Program-made: the position numbers and the translations under genes | NCBI RefSeq assembly: GCF_937863835.1 | Contig: NZ_CALMHT010000072.1 | Coordinates: 1-64,000 of the forward strand | DNA length: 64,000 bases | Direction: 5' to 3' | From: an uncultured Prevotella sp. | GTDB lineage: Bacteria > Bacteroidota > Bacteroidia > Bacteroidales > Bacteroidaceae | Shown: positions 9,623 through 18,659 of the stretch, piece after piece | How positions within the stretch are numbered: position 1 is the stretch's first letter | Layout of the letters: every line of letters starts with the position of its first letter | The notes under the pieces: generated by a model | What the model was told of the DNA's origin: nothing | Seen by the model: only the letters and a program-made list of their open reading frames with translations | Database searches by the model: none

Positions 9623-12600
9623 TCAGAGAATTTTTGTTCTTTTTATATAATCGGTAGGAGTGCACCCGAATTCTTCTCTGAAATATTTAGAGAAAAGTTG
9701 TGGTGACATTCCTATCCTATAGGATATCTGTGAAACAGAGGTCTCTTTGTTGTCGAGAAGTTGACGTCCTCGTTTAACCCTGATTGTGCGAATGAATTCA
9801 ACTGGTGACTTCCCGGTTATAGCTATCAATTTTTTGTACAGGTGTCCTCTACTGATATTGAGTTCAGAACTGAGTTCTTCTACCGAATATTCAGTATTTT
9901 CCATATTGTCCTCTACCAGTTTGATGGCTTTCTTGATAAACTGTTCATCTGGAGTACTGATGGTTATTTCTTCGGGTGAGACGTCGATTTCTTTAAATCT
10001 CGATTTATTGTTTCTCACCAGTTCCAGAATTTTCCTGATACGCAACAATAGTATTTCTATCTTGAACGGTTTGGTGATATAGTCATCGGCTCCTTCTTTG
10101 AGTCCTTCCACAATATGATTCTCTGCTGAGCGAGCCGTGAGCAGAATAACGGGGACATGAGAAAATTTGATATCGGTTTTTATCCTTCGGCAAAGTTCCA
10201 TACCATCCATGACCGGCATCATCACATCGCTGATAACCAACTGGATATCGGTATTAGATAATATGCTCAAAGCCTCTTTCCCGTCGGATGCTTGGTATAT
10301 ATGATAATCGTCTTTCAGACACGTTGACAGAAAACTGCGGAAATCGTTATTATCGTCAACGATGAGAATGTTAGTCGTTTCTTTCACTTTAGAAGACTCT
10401 TCGGCACTGACTCCGGTATTTGCATTTTCTTGTTTTTCGATCGGTATCGTGATGATGAATATGCTTCCTCTTGGCGTGTTGTCTTTTACGCTGACGGTGC
10501 CTCCCATCATACTAGCATATTCTTTTACGATATGTAGACCTATTCCGCTACCTTTATATTTTGTTTCTTTGTCGTGCACTTGAAAATACCTGTTAAAAAT
10601 CATTCCTTTGTTTTCATTGCTTATTCCGATTCCTGTATCCGCAACCTGAATGCATGCACATTCGCCTGTATCGTTTGTAATTTTATCTACAGTTACTGTA
10701 ATAGAACCATCCTTTATGTTATACTTCATGGCGTTGGACAGTAAATTGAGCAATATGCGTTGCATTTTATTTCGGTCGAAACATGTTTCTATTGGACGTG
10801 AATCTATCTTTGTATATATGGATATATCGTTGCTCTGTGACAATATTTGCATGGATGTACATATCTCTTCCACAAATGTTGCCAGATCACCGTACGAGAG
10901 TGACAGTCCTTCTTTCTGTTGGTCTAGTTTACGAAAATCGAGCAACTGTTCTATTTCATTTTGCAGTGTTTGTGCATTTCGGTATACCATTTCCAGCGTC
11001 TCTCTGATATTACCAGGTGAGAGGAATTTTAGGATGGATTCTATTGGAGTGATGATGAGTGACAGGGGCGTACGCAGATCATGACTGACATTGGTAAAAA
11101 ATCTCAGTTTTTCCTCATCCATCTCATGCTGTTGTGCAATTTCCATCTCATGTCTCTGAACATGGAGAATCCTGATGTGTTTTCTCTGGTAATATTTGAC
11201 GGTGATGACAGCCCCGGCAGTGATTAGCAGAAGATATATGAGGAGTGCCCATGTGGACAACCACCAAGGAGGTGATATTTTGATAATCATGGTCGATATA
11301 TCTTTACCTTGGATACCTATTTTCACTTGAAGATGATAAGTACCGGGCGACAGTTTGTTGAAATATATCCTGTTCCCTTCGAGTAAAGCCCATTTATCAT
11401 TCATCGACAGACGGTAAAAATACTGTAGTTTGTGCAGGTTGTAGTAGTCGAGAGCTGAGACCTCCAGTGCAAAATTAGTATCAGTATAATCCAAGTTGAT
11501 TTCATTAAGCAGTTGTATGTTTCTTTTTAATATTATTCTGCCGTCGGAGAGAGGTGTATCAGCATCGACATATTTGTCGGCAACATACAAAGCTGTAAAT
11601 ACAACTTTGCTTTTAGACGTGTTATCTTCTGTCGGTTCAGGTTTTATACATACGTATCCACCGGACCCGCCTATGTATATGTCTCCATTGGAAGTGTCGG
11701 ATATAGAGAAATTATTGAATGTATAATTGTCTATCCCGTCTTGTTCATAGTATGGCATACAATAATATTCATATCGGTTATGATTATAATTATAAGACAC
11801 CATAATGTGAGTGATTCCATGGTCAGTTGATAACCAAATATTATTATATTTATCTTCCGTAATAGCTCGTATATATGGATTCGACAGACCGTTGGCCGTG
11901 GTCAGTCGCTGTATCTTTTTTGTCTTTGTATTAAGCACTTCTACACCGTATCTGCCTCCAATCCATAATAGTCCTCGACAATCCAGATGAAGACAGTTGG
12001 CAAAGTTGCTATCCTTTCCAAATAATGGAAGACCATATATCTTTTGACTCTGTAGGTCTATGATATTCATACCTGAACCGGTTGCGACATACATATATTT
12101 GCCGTCACGACATGATATATCGGCAATATAATTATTACGCAAGATACTGTTCCCAGTAGAGAAATTTTTCACTATCCCCTGTCGGTTCATAACATATAAT
12201 CCTTGAGCATAGCTTGCAAACCACAGATTACCGTATCTGTCTTCAGTTATCCGTCTGATGTAGTATGGATATCCTATTCTACCTATATCGTTTTTAATAC
12301 TGAGTCGATGGAAAGCGTTCCCGTCCTGATAAAAGGCTCCTCCACCGAAAGACCCCCACCACATACGACCGCTGGTATCAAGATATGAACTAACTATCAA
12401 GTCGGAGGGAAGTTGACTATTTGTTGTGGTGTAATATTTGTAATTGGAACCCTGGCGCATAGCAATACCTTCTCCATCAAATCCGAACCATATATGGCCA
12501 TTTTTGTCTTCATTGATACAACTAACGTCCTGTTTGTGTGGAAAGGAACTGTTCCTGAACATCATCTTGTTCAGAAATGTATATGCTACGCCTTTTTTAC

Positions 12601-13561
12601 TCGAACCAACCCACATAATGTTCGACTTATCTTTGAAAAAGCAGGTTACATGATTGCTTGGGAGTGAGTAGACATCGTTGGTCTCTTTGTAAATATGATA
12701 ACTTGTACCTGAACTGAAGTTGTAAACGAATATACCGTTGTCATCTGTACCTATCCAAACATTACCTTTGCCATCATCTGTTACACTTGTGATGTTGTTC
12801 ATGTTTTTCGCATTTTCGTTTTGATGAGGGAATTTTATCCATTTCTGTTGTCTTGACGAGTAACATTCAATTTGTGAACCATGGGTGACATATAGCCAAA
12901 CATTCATCGACTGGTCCATATAAAGACGTGGATGGAAACCGGTATGGAGGGTGGTCTGGGCACAGATGGATATTCTTTGACGTCTGATGTCTATCTTTCC
13001 CAATTTTCCATTCGAAAACAAGACGAATCCTTTACCGTGCCTGCATGCTACATCTGATAGTATGTAGCCTTTGCCCAACAGCAATATGGATAATTTTTTT
13101 ATTCTGAAATTATAATAATACAACTTTTTTGATGAAAGGCACCACAAATTACGGTCTTCATCTACAATAATCTGATTTGTATTGTCTCGTATGCCTAATT
13201 TGTTTAGACGGTATTCTATATTCTTACGCAAACAGTCGTGCTCTACGTCATAATAGAACTGATGCAATGGCGCTTTAACCCACATGGTACCACCTGCATC
13301 TTCCGCTAGCGATTCAATATTATTATAATAAGATCCCCTTTGTGCTGTGTTATACTGTTTGAAATGATATCCGTCGTAACGGTTGAGGCCGTTTGTCGTG
13401 GCGAACCATACGAATCCGTAGTCATCACGTAAAATATCTTGAATATAATTGTCGGTTATTCCATTCTTCACATCAAGGATTCTAAAGTTCATCCCATTTT
13501 GCGCATTCAACAGAAATACGTAAAACACGAACATAAACAGACAAGCATTCTTCTTTTTCAT
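9623..13561 (-). CDS. Hybrid two-component system sensor/regulator (PUL type)
   Basis: A single-chain sensor kinase and DNA-binding regulator, 1312 residues. In order: signal peptide (1-20), Reg_prop beta-propeller repeats (about 25-665, periplasmic ligand sensor, repeated W-F/I-G/A-T motifs), Y_Y_Y domain (about 690-760), one membrane helix (about 765-785), dimerisation/phosphoacceptor domain with H827 in NVSHDLRTP, HATPase with N box and DTGIGI, receiver with D1112 in SDVMMP, and an AraC-type HTH at the C-terminus (about 1205-1312). Proteins of this type bind a sugar fragment in the periplasm and switch on nearby polysaccharide-utilisation genes. It is convergent with the DUF5060 gene (14 bp apart) and divergent from the deacetylase. 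Control of the mannan genes is inferred from position. Confidence 0.95.
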   Translation of the reverse strand: MKKKNACLFMFVFYVFLLNAQNGMNFRILDVKNGITDNYIQDILRDDYGFVWFATTNGLNRYDGYHFKQYNTAQRGSYYNNIESLAEDAGGTMWVKAPLHQFYYDVEHDCLRKNIEYRLNKLGIRDNTNQIIVDEDRNLWCLSSKKLYYYNFRIKKLSILLLGKGYILSDVACRHGKGFVLFSNGKLGKIDIRRQRISICAQTTLHTGFHPRLYMDQSMNVWLYVTHGSQIECYSSRQQKWIKFPHQNENAKNMNNITSVTDDGKGNVWIGTDDNGIFVYNFSSGTSYHIYKETNDVYSLPSNHVTCFFKDKSNIMWVGSSKKGVAYTFLNKMMFRNSSFPHKQDVSCINEDKNGHIWFGFDGEGIAMRQGSNYKYYTTTNSQLPSDLIVSSYLDTSGRMWWGSFGGGAFYQDGNAFHRLSIKNDIGRIGYPYYIRRITEDRYGNLWFASYAQGLYVMNRQGIVKNFSTGNSILRNNYIADISCRDGKYMYVATGSGMNIIDLQSQKIYGLPLFGKDSNFANCLHLDCRGLLWIGGRYGVEVLNTKTKKIQRLTTANGLSNPYIRAITEDKYNNIWLSTDHGITHIMVSYNYNHNRYEYYCMPYYEQDGIDNYTFNNFSISDTSNGDIYIGGSGGYVCIKPEPTEDNTSKSKVVFTALYVADKYVDADTPLSDGRIILKRNIQLLNEINLDYTDTNFALEVSALDYYNLHKLQYFYRLSMNDKWALLEGNRIYFNKLSPGTYHLQVKIGIQGKDISTMIIKISPPWWLSTWALLIYLLLITAGAVITVKYYQRKHIRILHVQRHEMEIAQQHEMDEEKLRFFTNVSHDLRTPLSLIITPIESILKFLSPGNIRETLEMVYRNAQTLQNEIEQLLDFRKLDQQKEGLSLSYGDLATFVEEICTSMQILSQSNDISIYTKIDSRPIETCFDRNKMQRILLNLLSNAMKYNIKDGSITVTVDKITNDTGECACIQVADTGIGISNENKGMIFNRYFQVHDKETKYKGSGIGLHIVKEYASMMGGTVSVKDNTPRGSIFIITIPIEKQENANTGVSAEESSKVKETTNILIVDDNNDFRSFLSTCLKDDYHIYQASDGKEALSILSNTDIQLVISDVMMPVMDGMELCRRIKTDIKFSHVPVILLTARSAENHIVEGLKEGADDYITKPFKIEILLLRIRKILELVRNNKSRFKEIDVSPEEITISTPDEQFIKKAIKLVEDNMENTEYSVEELSSELNISRGHLYKKLIAITGKSPVEFIRTIRVKRGRQLLDNKETSVSQISYRIGMSPQLFSKYFREEFGCTPTDYIKRTKIL

Positions 13562-13603
13562 GGATGTTGATTTTACATTGAATTGTTAATCGCATTGTAT
13601 CTG

Positions 13604-13611
13604 CAAAGATA
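13604..13611 (-). promoter_or_regulatory. -7 box of hybrid sensor gene
   Basis: On the - strand this is TATCTTTG, the Bacteroidota -7 consensus TAnnTTTG, 43 bp before the sensor start. No TTTG at the usual 19-21 bp distance is seen, which is common for regulated or weak promoters. Confidence 0.55.
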
Positions 13612-13764
13612 CAATTAAATTGTTTATTTCCTATAACTAAATGTATCAAAGATTATATTGAAATGTATTATTTCTTTATTTATTATTGGATGCTTAAACA
13701 AACAAAGTGTACAATAATGAAACTTTTCGTACGATTTTCTATGTTCATCATTTGTTGCATTCTG

Positions 13765-13772
13765 TATTTTTG
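13765..13772 (+). promoter_or_regulatory. -7 box of CE4 gene
   Basis: TATTTTTG matches TAnnTTTG, 30 bp before the deacetylase start, in the 241-bp A/T-rich space between the divergent sensor and deacetylase. No properly spaced TTTG is present, so it may need an activator. Nothing else was recognised in this space. Confidence 0.5.
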
Positions 13773-13802
13773 CAGATGAAATCTTAAAATAAAACAAATA
13801 AT

Positions 13803-14759
13803 ATGAGGACAATTAATATTTCATTATTGCTATTGTGGTATAGCATTAGTGTCATGGCAGCCAATTATGAAGTTCATGTGGCAAAATTCAAGAGTGATAA
13901 GGCTTGTGCTATCTCTTATACCTTCGATGACGGTCTTGCCGAACACTATACGCTTGTCGCCCCGCAACTCGAAAAACGTGGATTCCGTGGAACATTCGTC
14001 CTTAACGGTTCCAAAATCAATATAGACAAAGACCATATACGTGATACCACCCGTCTCACATGGTCACAGGTCAAGGAAATGTCCGACCACGGTCATGAGA
14101 TGACGAACCATGGTTGGGCGCATCGCAATCTTGCCAAATTTTCACCGGATGAAATAGCTGAGGATATATATCGTAATGACGGAGCCATCGCAGCCGTGAC
14201 AGGTATCATGCCACGCACTTATGCGTATCCTAATAATACAAAACGAGAACCGGGACTTTCCATCGCTATGCGCAATCGTGTGGGGACCCGTACTTTCCAA
14301 CGCTCGATTGGCAGTAAAAGTTCACTGAAAGATCTTGATTCGTGGGTTGACAAACTCATCGAGAAGCACGACTGGGGCGTGGGGATGACTCATGGACTCA
14401 CTTATGGTTACGATTGTTTTGGTAACCCTCAGCGTCTTTGGGACCATTTCGATCATGTAAAAGCCCGTGAAGACAGTATATGGGTTGGCACATTCCATGA
14501 CGTAGCTGCTTATGTGAAAGAACGCGACTCTGTACGGATTACGGTCACTACCGTGAAGAAGCAACTCTTGATAACTCCTACACTGAATCTTGACCAGACA
14601 ATCTTCACGGAAAACCTCACCATGGTCATCACAGGTAAAAATATTAAGACGATAACCGCTGTGCAGGATGACAAACCGCTTGCCGTTATCATCAGAAAAG
14701 GTAAGGCTCTTTTTGATTTCAATCCCTTCGGAGGAATAATTAGGGTGGAGGTAAAATAA
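13803..14759 (+). CDS. Secreted polysaccharide deacetylase (CE4/NodB-like)
   Basis: A 318-residue protein with signal peptide (cleavage near VMA, residue 19). The NodB homology domain has motif 1 YTFDDG (D42, D43), the metal-binding pair H103 and H107 in TNHGWAHRNL, and a motif 3-like RTYAYPNNT, followed by GMTHGLTYGYD with a possible catalytic His. Residues about 235-318 form an extra beta-rich tail. The family removes N- or O-acetyl groups from polysaccharides with a metal ion. Next to a mannan locus, removal of acetyl groups from acetylated mannan is plausible; action on xylan or peptidoglycan cannot be excluded. It is transcribed away from the sensor. Confidence 0.82.
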   Translation: MRTINISLLLLWYSISVMAANYEVHVAKFKSDKACAISYTFDDGLAEHYTLVAPQLEKRGFRGTFVLNGSKINIDKDHIRDTTRLTWSQVKEMSDHGHEMTNHGWAHRNLAKFSPDEIAEDIYRNDGAIAAVTGIMPRTYAYPNNTKREPGLSIAMRNRVGTRTFQRSIGSKSSLKDLDSWVDKLIEKHDWGVGMTHGLTYGYDCFGNPQRLWDHFDHVKAREDSIWVGTFHDVAAYVKERDSVRITVTTVKKQLLITPTLNLDQTIFTENLTMVITGKNIKTITAVQDDKPLAVIIRKGKALFDFNPFGGIIRVEVK

Positions 14760-14774
14760 AAAATAATAATTTCT

Positions 14775-14805
14775 TTTGTGTTGTCTTCGATTTAGTTTAT
14801 CTTTG
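14775..14805 (+). promoter_or_regulatory. Promoter of dacB-like gene
   Basis: TTTG (14775-14778), a 19-bp spacer and TATCTTTG (14798-14805) form a full Bacteroidota housekeeping promoter, 22 bp before the start codon. Confidence 0.75.
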
Positions 14806-14827
14806 TCCGTTGAAAACAAGATAGACA

Positions 14828-16066
14828 ATGAAATCAATATATACTCTGAATAAATGCATCATTGCAACTATGGTTGCGGCTATCCTTACGGGATGCGGAT
14901 GCAGCAATAATAAAAAAGTAGCAGACAAGGAAGTAAAGGTAAACAATCTGCCTGTAGATACGGGATTGTGCAGCGGGTTGGCAAAATTTGCCAGTAAGCC
15001 GAGGGTAAAGGGACATTTTGCCTTTTACGTTTACGACCTTACAGCCGACAAACCTGTATATGGATGCAATGAAAGCAAGGCTATACCTGTGGCTTCGTGT
15101 ATGAAACTGCTGAGCGGTGTGGCCGGGCTGCATCTCATGGGGGCTGACTATATGTATGCCACCTCTATATATACTAGGGGCAATGTGCTGCCAGACGGTA
15201 CACTGCATGGTGATGTAACATTCAAGGGTGGACTGGACCCACAACTCAATGCTCCTGATTTAGCTATGTTTTTCAAGGCCCTCAAACATAAGGGTATAAA
15301 GAAACTGGATGGTAAAATGATACTCGACTTGGTAGTTAAAGACCCTGTGAAGAGTGAACAACATTGGTATCCATGGGATTTGTCGTTCTCAAAATACGGT
15401 CTGCTTTATAAGGGTGAAGATAAAATAAAGAAGGAGATGAAGGCTGCCATGCGTAATCAGGGAATCAGTGTAAAGGATAGTCAATTGGTGCTGGGACGCA
15501 TTCCCAAAGGTTCCAGTTGCCTTTTCCGTTTCCGCCGTCCCATCGAATATGTAGTGCGGCGCATGTGGAAAAACAGTTCCAACACACAGGCTACATCACT
15601 GCTCTATACAATCGGTCACAGGGTAAGTCCTCATGGTGTGCCCACTGTGGCAGGTGTGGATTATCTGCGCAAATTTTTAAGAGAGGATTTGTCACAGACA
15701 GATACGGCGCTTGTGATACACGACGGTTGTGGACTGTGTACATATAACCATTTGTCGCCATTGGCTCTCACTGCCATTCTGAGATATGGATATAACGATA
15801 AGTCTATCTATCGTTTGCTCAACAGACAACTTGCAATATCAGGAGTGGACGGTACGTTGCGCAGTGAATTGAGCGACCCCAAACTGCGTGGTAAGATACA
15901 TGGTAAGACAGGCACTCTGTCGCATCCATACGGAATCAGTTCGCTTGCCGGATATTGCCAAGGCAGTAACGGACACACGCTCGCCTTCGCCATCGTGGAC
16001 AGTGAAATGTCTGTACTCGATGCCCGTGTACTTCAGCGCGACCTGTGCAGGGTGCTGGTAAAATAA
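14828..16066 (+). CDS. dacB: D-alanyl-D-alanine carboxypeptidase/endopeptidase, PBP4 (S13) family lipoprotein
   Basis: A periplasmic penicillin-binding protein of peptidase family S13 that trims or cuts peptidoglycan peptides. Its lipobox LTGC gives lipidated Cys23. The three active-site motifs are present: S90-C-M-K93 (SxxK), S250-S-N252 (SxN) and K360-T-G362 (KTG). At 412 residues it is somewhat shorter than typical PBP4 proteins (about 470-490). The usual DGSGLS motif reads DGCGLCTYN here (Cys301 and Cys304), an unusual double Cys. It has its own consensus promoter and is followed after 9 bp by a GNAT gene, likely in the same transcript. The enzyme class is clear; carboxypeptidase versus endopeptidase activity is not. 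Confidence 0.9.
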   Translation: MKSIYTLNKCIIATMVAAILTGCGCSNNKKVADKEVKVNNLPVDTGLCSGLAKFASKPRVKGHFAFYVYDLTADKPVYGCNESKAIPVASCMKLLSGVAGLHLMGADYMYATSIYTRGNVLPDGTLHGDVTFKGGLDPQLNAPDLAMFFKALKHKGIKKLDGKMILDLVVKDPVKSEQHWYPWDLSFSKYGLLYKGEDKIKKEMKAAMRNQGISVKDSQLVLGRIPKGSSCLFRFRRPIEYVVRRMWKNSSNTQATSLLYTIGHRVSPHGVPTVAGVDYLRKFLREDLSQTDTALVIHDGCGLCTYNHLSPLALTAILRYGYNDKSIYRLLNRQLAISGVDGTLRSELSDPKLRGKIHGKTGTLSHPYGISSLAGYCQGSNGHTLAFAIVDSEMSVLDARVLQRDLCRVLVK

Positions 16067-16075
16067 AGTGTTATC

Positions 16076-16567
16076 ATGATTAAAACACTGATATATATAG
16101 AAGAACCAGATTTCTCTCTTTGTGATTTTGATAATCCGGAACACTGTGCGGCGCTGTGCCAATTACTTAATATGTATATGGCTGATCCTATGGGCGACTA
16201 TCCGCAGCATGATGAGACACAAAACAGTATGTTGGTGGATGGGTTGAAAAATCATCCAACGAGTATAACACTGTTTATTATCGAGGAAGGGAAAACGGTC
16301 GGACTGGTAAATGCGTTCATTAATTTCTCGACCTTCAAGTTGAAACCGTTTATTAATATTCACGATGTGTTTATTATGCCTCAATATAGAGGTAGAGGGC
16401 TGAGTCGTCGTCTGATATCAAAAATGAAAGAGATAGCACGGGACAACGGTTGCTGTAAAGTGACACTTGAGGTGCGTTATGACAACCCTGCCGCCCAAGC
16501 TTGTTATCGCGCCGAAGGATTCGACGAAGATGTTCCACCGATGCACTATTGGGAGTGTATCTTCTAG
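16076..16567 (+). CDS. GNAT-family N-acetyltransferase
   Basis: A 163-residue cytoplasmic protein with the GNAT fold. The acetyl-CoA binding motif A is VFIMPQYRGRGLSRRLISKM (about residues 100-119), followed by the DNGCCKVTLEVRYDNPAAQACYRAEGF stretch with the Asn and Tyr typical of the C-terminal half. The family moves an acetyl group from acetyl-CoA to an amine. The substrate cannot be read from sequence. It starts 9 bp after the dacB-like stop, so the two are probably one transcript. The gene ends 40 bp before the convergent barrel protein gene. Confidence 0.85.
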   Translation: MIKTLIYIEEPDFSLCDFDNPEHCAALCQLLNMYMADPMGDYPQHDETQNSMLVDGLKNHPTSITLFIIEEGKTVGLVNAFINFSTFKLKPFINIHDVFIMPQYRGRGLSRRLISKMKEIARDNGCCKVTLEVRYDNPAAQACYRAEGFDEDVPPMHYWECIF

Positions 16568-16607
16568 ATTGTCACATACCTTGTATCTTGTTTCACTCAA
16601 TGAATCT

Positions 16608-17378
16608 TTAGAATCTGTAGCCAATGCCTAAATTGAGGTATATTGGGTACATATTAAAAGTGACGGTCTTGAAACTATCTTCAAATATGTCATTCAATCC
16701 GAATTGAAGGTCAGCGTTTATATTTATATTTTTGCAGCACATCCATGATGCACCTGCTTGCACGCCTGGTTGTAACCTGCGCAAATTGTCAGAAAAATCA
16801 TACGTTCCGCGTTTGCCATCCAAAAATTGTATTTTCTGTCCTACAGGTGTGCCTTGGCGTAAATACCCGTCAGTGACGTATCCCGAGAAATCCCGATGGA
16901 ACAAATAGGAGAGATATACGCCAGCCCTGAATTTCCATTTGTTGTTGAGCTTGTAATTAGCCATGATCGGAATGGATATCATGGTAGTATTGTATTTGGT
17001 GTTGACATAGCCAGTCCAGTAACCGCTTACATAATTCCCTTCATTCACAACTTCTGTTTGATAGTTTTTTACATCAGCCCCTGTATGCATACTTTTGGAT
17101 TCAATGCGTAGACCGGCTGAGATTCCCCAATGCGACTTGTTGTTAAACCATTTGGTTACATCGGCTTCAACCACCCCGTTGAATCGCGGATTGTAGCTAT
17201 CTATAGAACGAATCTCTCTTGGCATGGATAAGGGAGATGAACCACCAATGTTAACACCTATCCTGACTTCGTATTCTAATGCCGTAATACTGTCTGTCTT
17301 CATACTCTTAGCAGTGGCTATAGATGCAAATGATATAGCGATACATAGAATTGATAATACTTTATTCATTATACACAT
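16608..17378 (-). CDS. Outer-membrane beta-barrel protein (PorT-like)
   Basis: A 256-residue protein with a signal peptide (MNKVLSILCIAISF, cleavage near ATAK) and alternating amphipathic strands rich in Tyr, Gly and Asn. It ends with an aromatic residue (LNLGIGYRF), as outer-membrane barrels do. It resembles the small 8-stranded PorT/OmpW-like barrel proteins of Bacteroidota. The first Met (MCIMNKV) or the second Met three codons on could be the start. It lies 5 bp after the PCMD lipoprotein gene, so the two probably share one transcript and may act together at the outer membrane. No specific function is visible. Confidence 0.75.
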   Translation of the reverse strand: MCIMNKVLSILCIAISFASIATAKSMKTDSITALEYEVRIGVNIGGSSPLSMPREIRSIDSYNPRFNGVVEADVTKWFNNKSHWGISAGLRIESKSMHTGADVKNYQTEVVNEGNYVSGYWTGYVNTKYNTTMISIPIMANYKLNNKWKFRAGVYLSYLFHRDFSGYVTDGYLRQGTPVGQKIQFLDGKRGTYDFSDNLRRLQPGVQAGASWMCCKNININADLQFGLNDIFEDSFKTVTFNMYPIYLNLGIGYRF

Positions 17379-17383
17379 CTTTA

Positions 17384-18493
17384 TTATTTATAGAACAATT
17401 GCATTTCGTCTACGCACAAGGTGCTTCCTACAGCACCATAGAAAGTAGCTCCTTCTGTACTTGATGACATGATGATAGCGATATTATATTTGCCGTTATT
17501 CAGTTTGTCACGATCTATTGATTTACCATCTTTCATTATAAAAGGTAAAGCAAAGCGTGTCCATGTATCTGTTTCTTTTTTATCGCTGATACGAGCCATT
17601 GATATGATGTTCGGACTCGTGAGCGAATTCGTCCCGTCCAAATACTGTACATCGTCGGTTACTTCGAATAGTACAGCATACAGATCGAAACTGTCTTTCT
17701 TTCCTGTTATTTCATTTCCTTTAGCATCTGTAAATTTATCACCTGCTTTGTATTTATAATAACCGACCAATTCGGTTGGCTCATGTTTGAACGGTACTCC
17801 AAAGTGTGTGGATTTTGCCATGTTTGTCATGTCGATTTCGAATGTCCCGATAAACAAGTTGCCAGCGGCTATTGGTGCTCCAAACATGGCACCAAGTGCA
17901 CCTGTACTCCTAGTGATCATCTTGACACATTTCCCTATATATCCATCGTTGTCCTGAAATGTGGGGTAGTCTGTCGCGGGTACGTTGCTGTTTGTTATCA
18001 TGAATCCAGCATTCCCACTGCCCCAGTCTAATGTTTGACCTTCTACGCTTTTGTCATAGAAAATGTGAAAGAACTGTTTAGGATTGGTACCCTCTTCTTC
18101 TGTATATTCATAATACTTCATATTCTCGAAGTGATATTCTGTTTCCAGATTAGAATATGCATATTCTATCGTATATGTCTTTTTCCAATTTCCATCTTGA
18201 GATGTCACTGTATACTTCTGTGGCGTGGAAAAATTAAGTGTAGTACCACTCTCAGGTGATATCGTGGCGCCTTCTGTGACAGTGAATTTTGGATTTTGCC
18301 TTGTGATGTCTACGGAATCTTTTACATAGAGTGTCACATTCTCGTTCGTTATAATGGGGTTACGTAGTAAGATTCCATCGTCAACGACACATGATGTGAT
18401 GTCTGCTTCAGTATTCAACGCCTCGTCTTTGATGCATGAGTTCAAACAAAATAATCCTGCAGTCATGAACAACATTATACCTTTTAATTTCAT
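17384..18493 (-). CDS. PCMD-domain lipoprotein
   Basis: A 369-residue protein with a lipobox LNSC (Cys20). Residues about 50-120 look like an Ig-like repeat (NENVTLYVKDSVDITRQNPKFTVTEGATISPESGTTLNF). The rest matches the putative carbohydrate metabolism domain (PCMD): YHFENMKYY, DWGSGNAGFMI, LGAMFGAPIAAGNLFIGTFEI, KHEPTELVGYYKYKAGDKF, and a C-terminal TFYGAVGSTLCVDEMQL. Despite the domain name no reaction is established; known structures are jelly-roll-like and a sugar-binding or surface role is usually suggested. It precedes the barrel protein gene and has a -7 box of its own. Confidence 0.82.
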   Translation of the reverse strand: MKLKGIMLFMTAGLFCLNSCIKDEALNTEADITSCVVDDGILLRNPIITNENVTLYVKDSVDITRQNPKFTVTEGATISPESGTTLNFSTPQKYTVTSQDGNWKKTYTIEYAYSNLETEYHFENMKYYEYTEEEGTNPKQFFHIFYDKSVEGQTLDWGSGNAGFMITNSNVPATDYPTFQDNDGYIGKCVKMITRSTGALGAMFGAPIAAGNLFIGTFEIDMTNMAKSTHFGVPFKHEPTELVGYYKYKAGDKFTDAKGNEITGKKDSFDLYAVLFEVTDDVQYLDGTNSLTSPNIISMARISDKKETDTWTRFALPFIMKDGKSIDRDKLNNGKYNIAIIMSSSTEGATFYGAVGSTLCVDEMQLFYK

Positions 18494-18516
18494 ATAGTTT
18501 ACTTTTTAATATGATG

Positions 18517-18524
18517 CAAAGGTA
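18517..18524 (-). promoter_or_regulatory. -7 box of PCMD gene
   Basis: On the - strand TACCTTTG, matching TAnnTTTG, 24 bp before the PCMD start. No consensus TTTG was found at the right distance. Confidence 0.5.
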
Positions 18525-18596
18525 GTACTTTTTATATATATATCGCATAAAATGTACATCTTGTTATATTTCCTTATACTTTCAAGTAAGAAATAA

Positions 18597-18628
18597 TTTG
18601 GTAATATTAAGAAAAAAGCGTACCTTTG
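18597..18628 (+). promoter_or_regulatory. Promoter of SulP transporter gene
   Basis: TTTG (18597-18600), a 20-bp spacer and TACCTTTG (18621-18628) give a full consensus promoter 32 bp before the start codon. Confidence 0.78.
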
Positions 18629-18659
18629 CACTTCTTTTCAGGTATAAAGGTATATTTAA

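Noticed and set aside
13624..13812. A 62-residue - strand frame in the A/T-rich space before the CE4 gene
   Set aside because: Low-complexity composition (Ile, Tyr, Phe, Lys) and it covers the CE4 promoter; probably chance.
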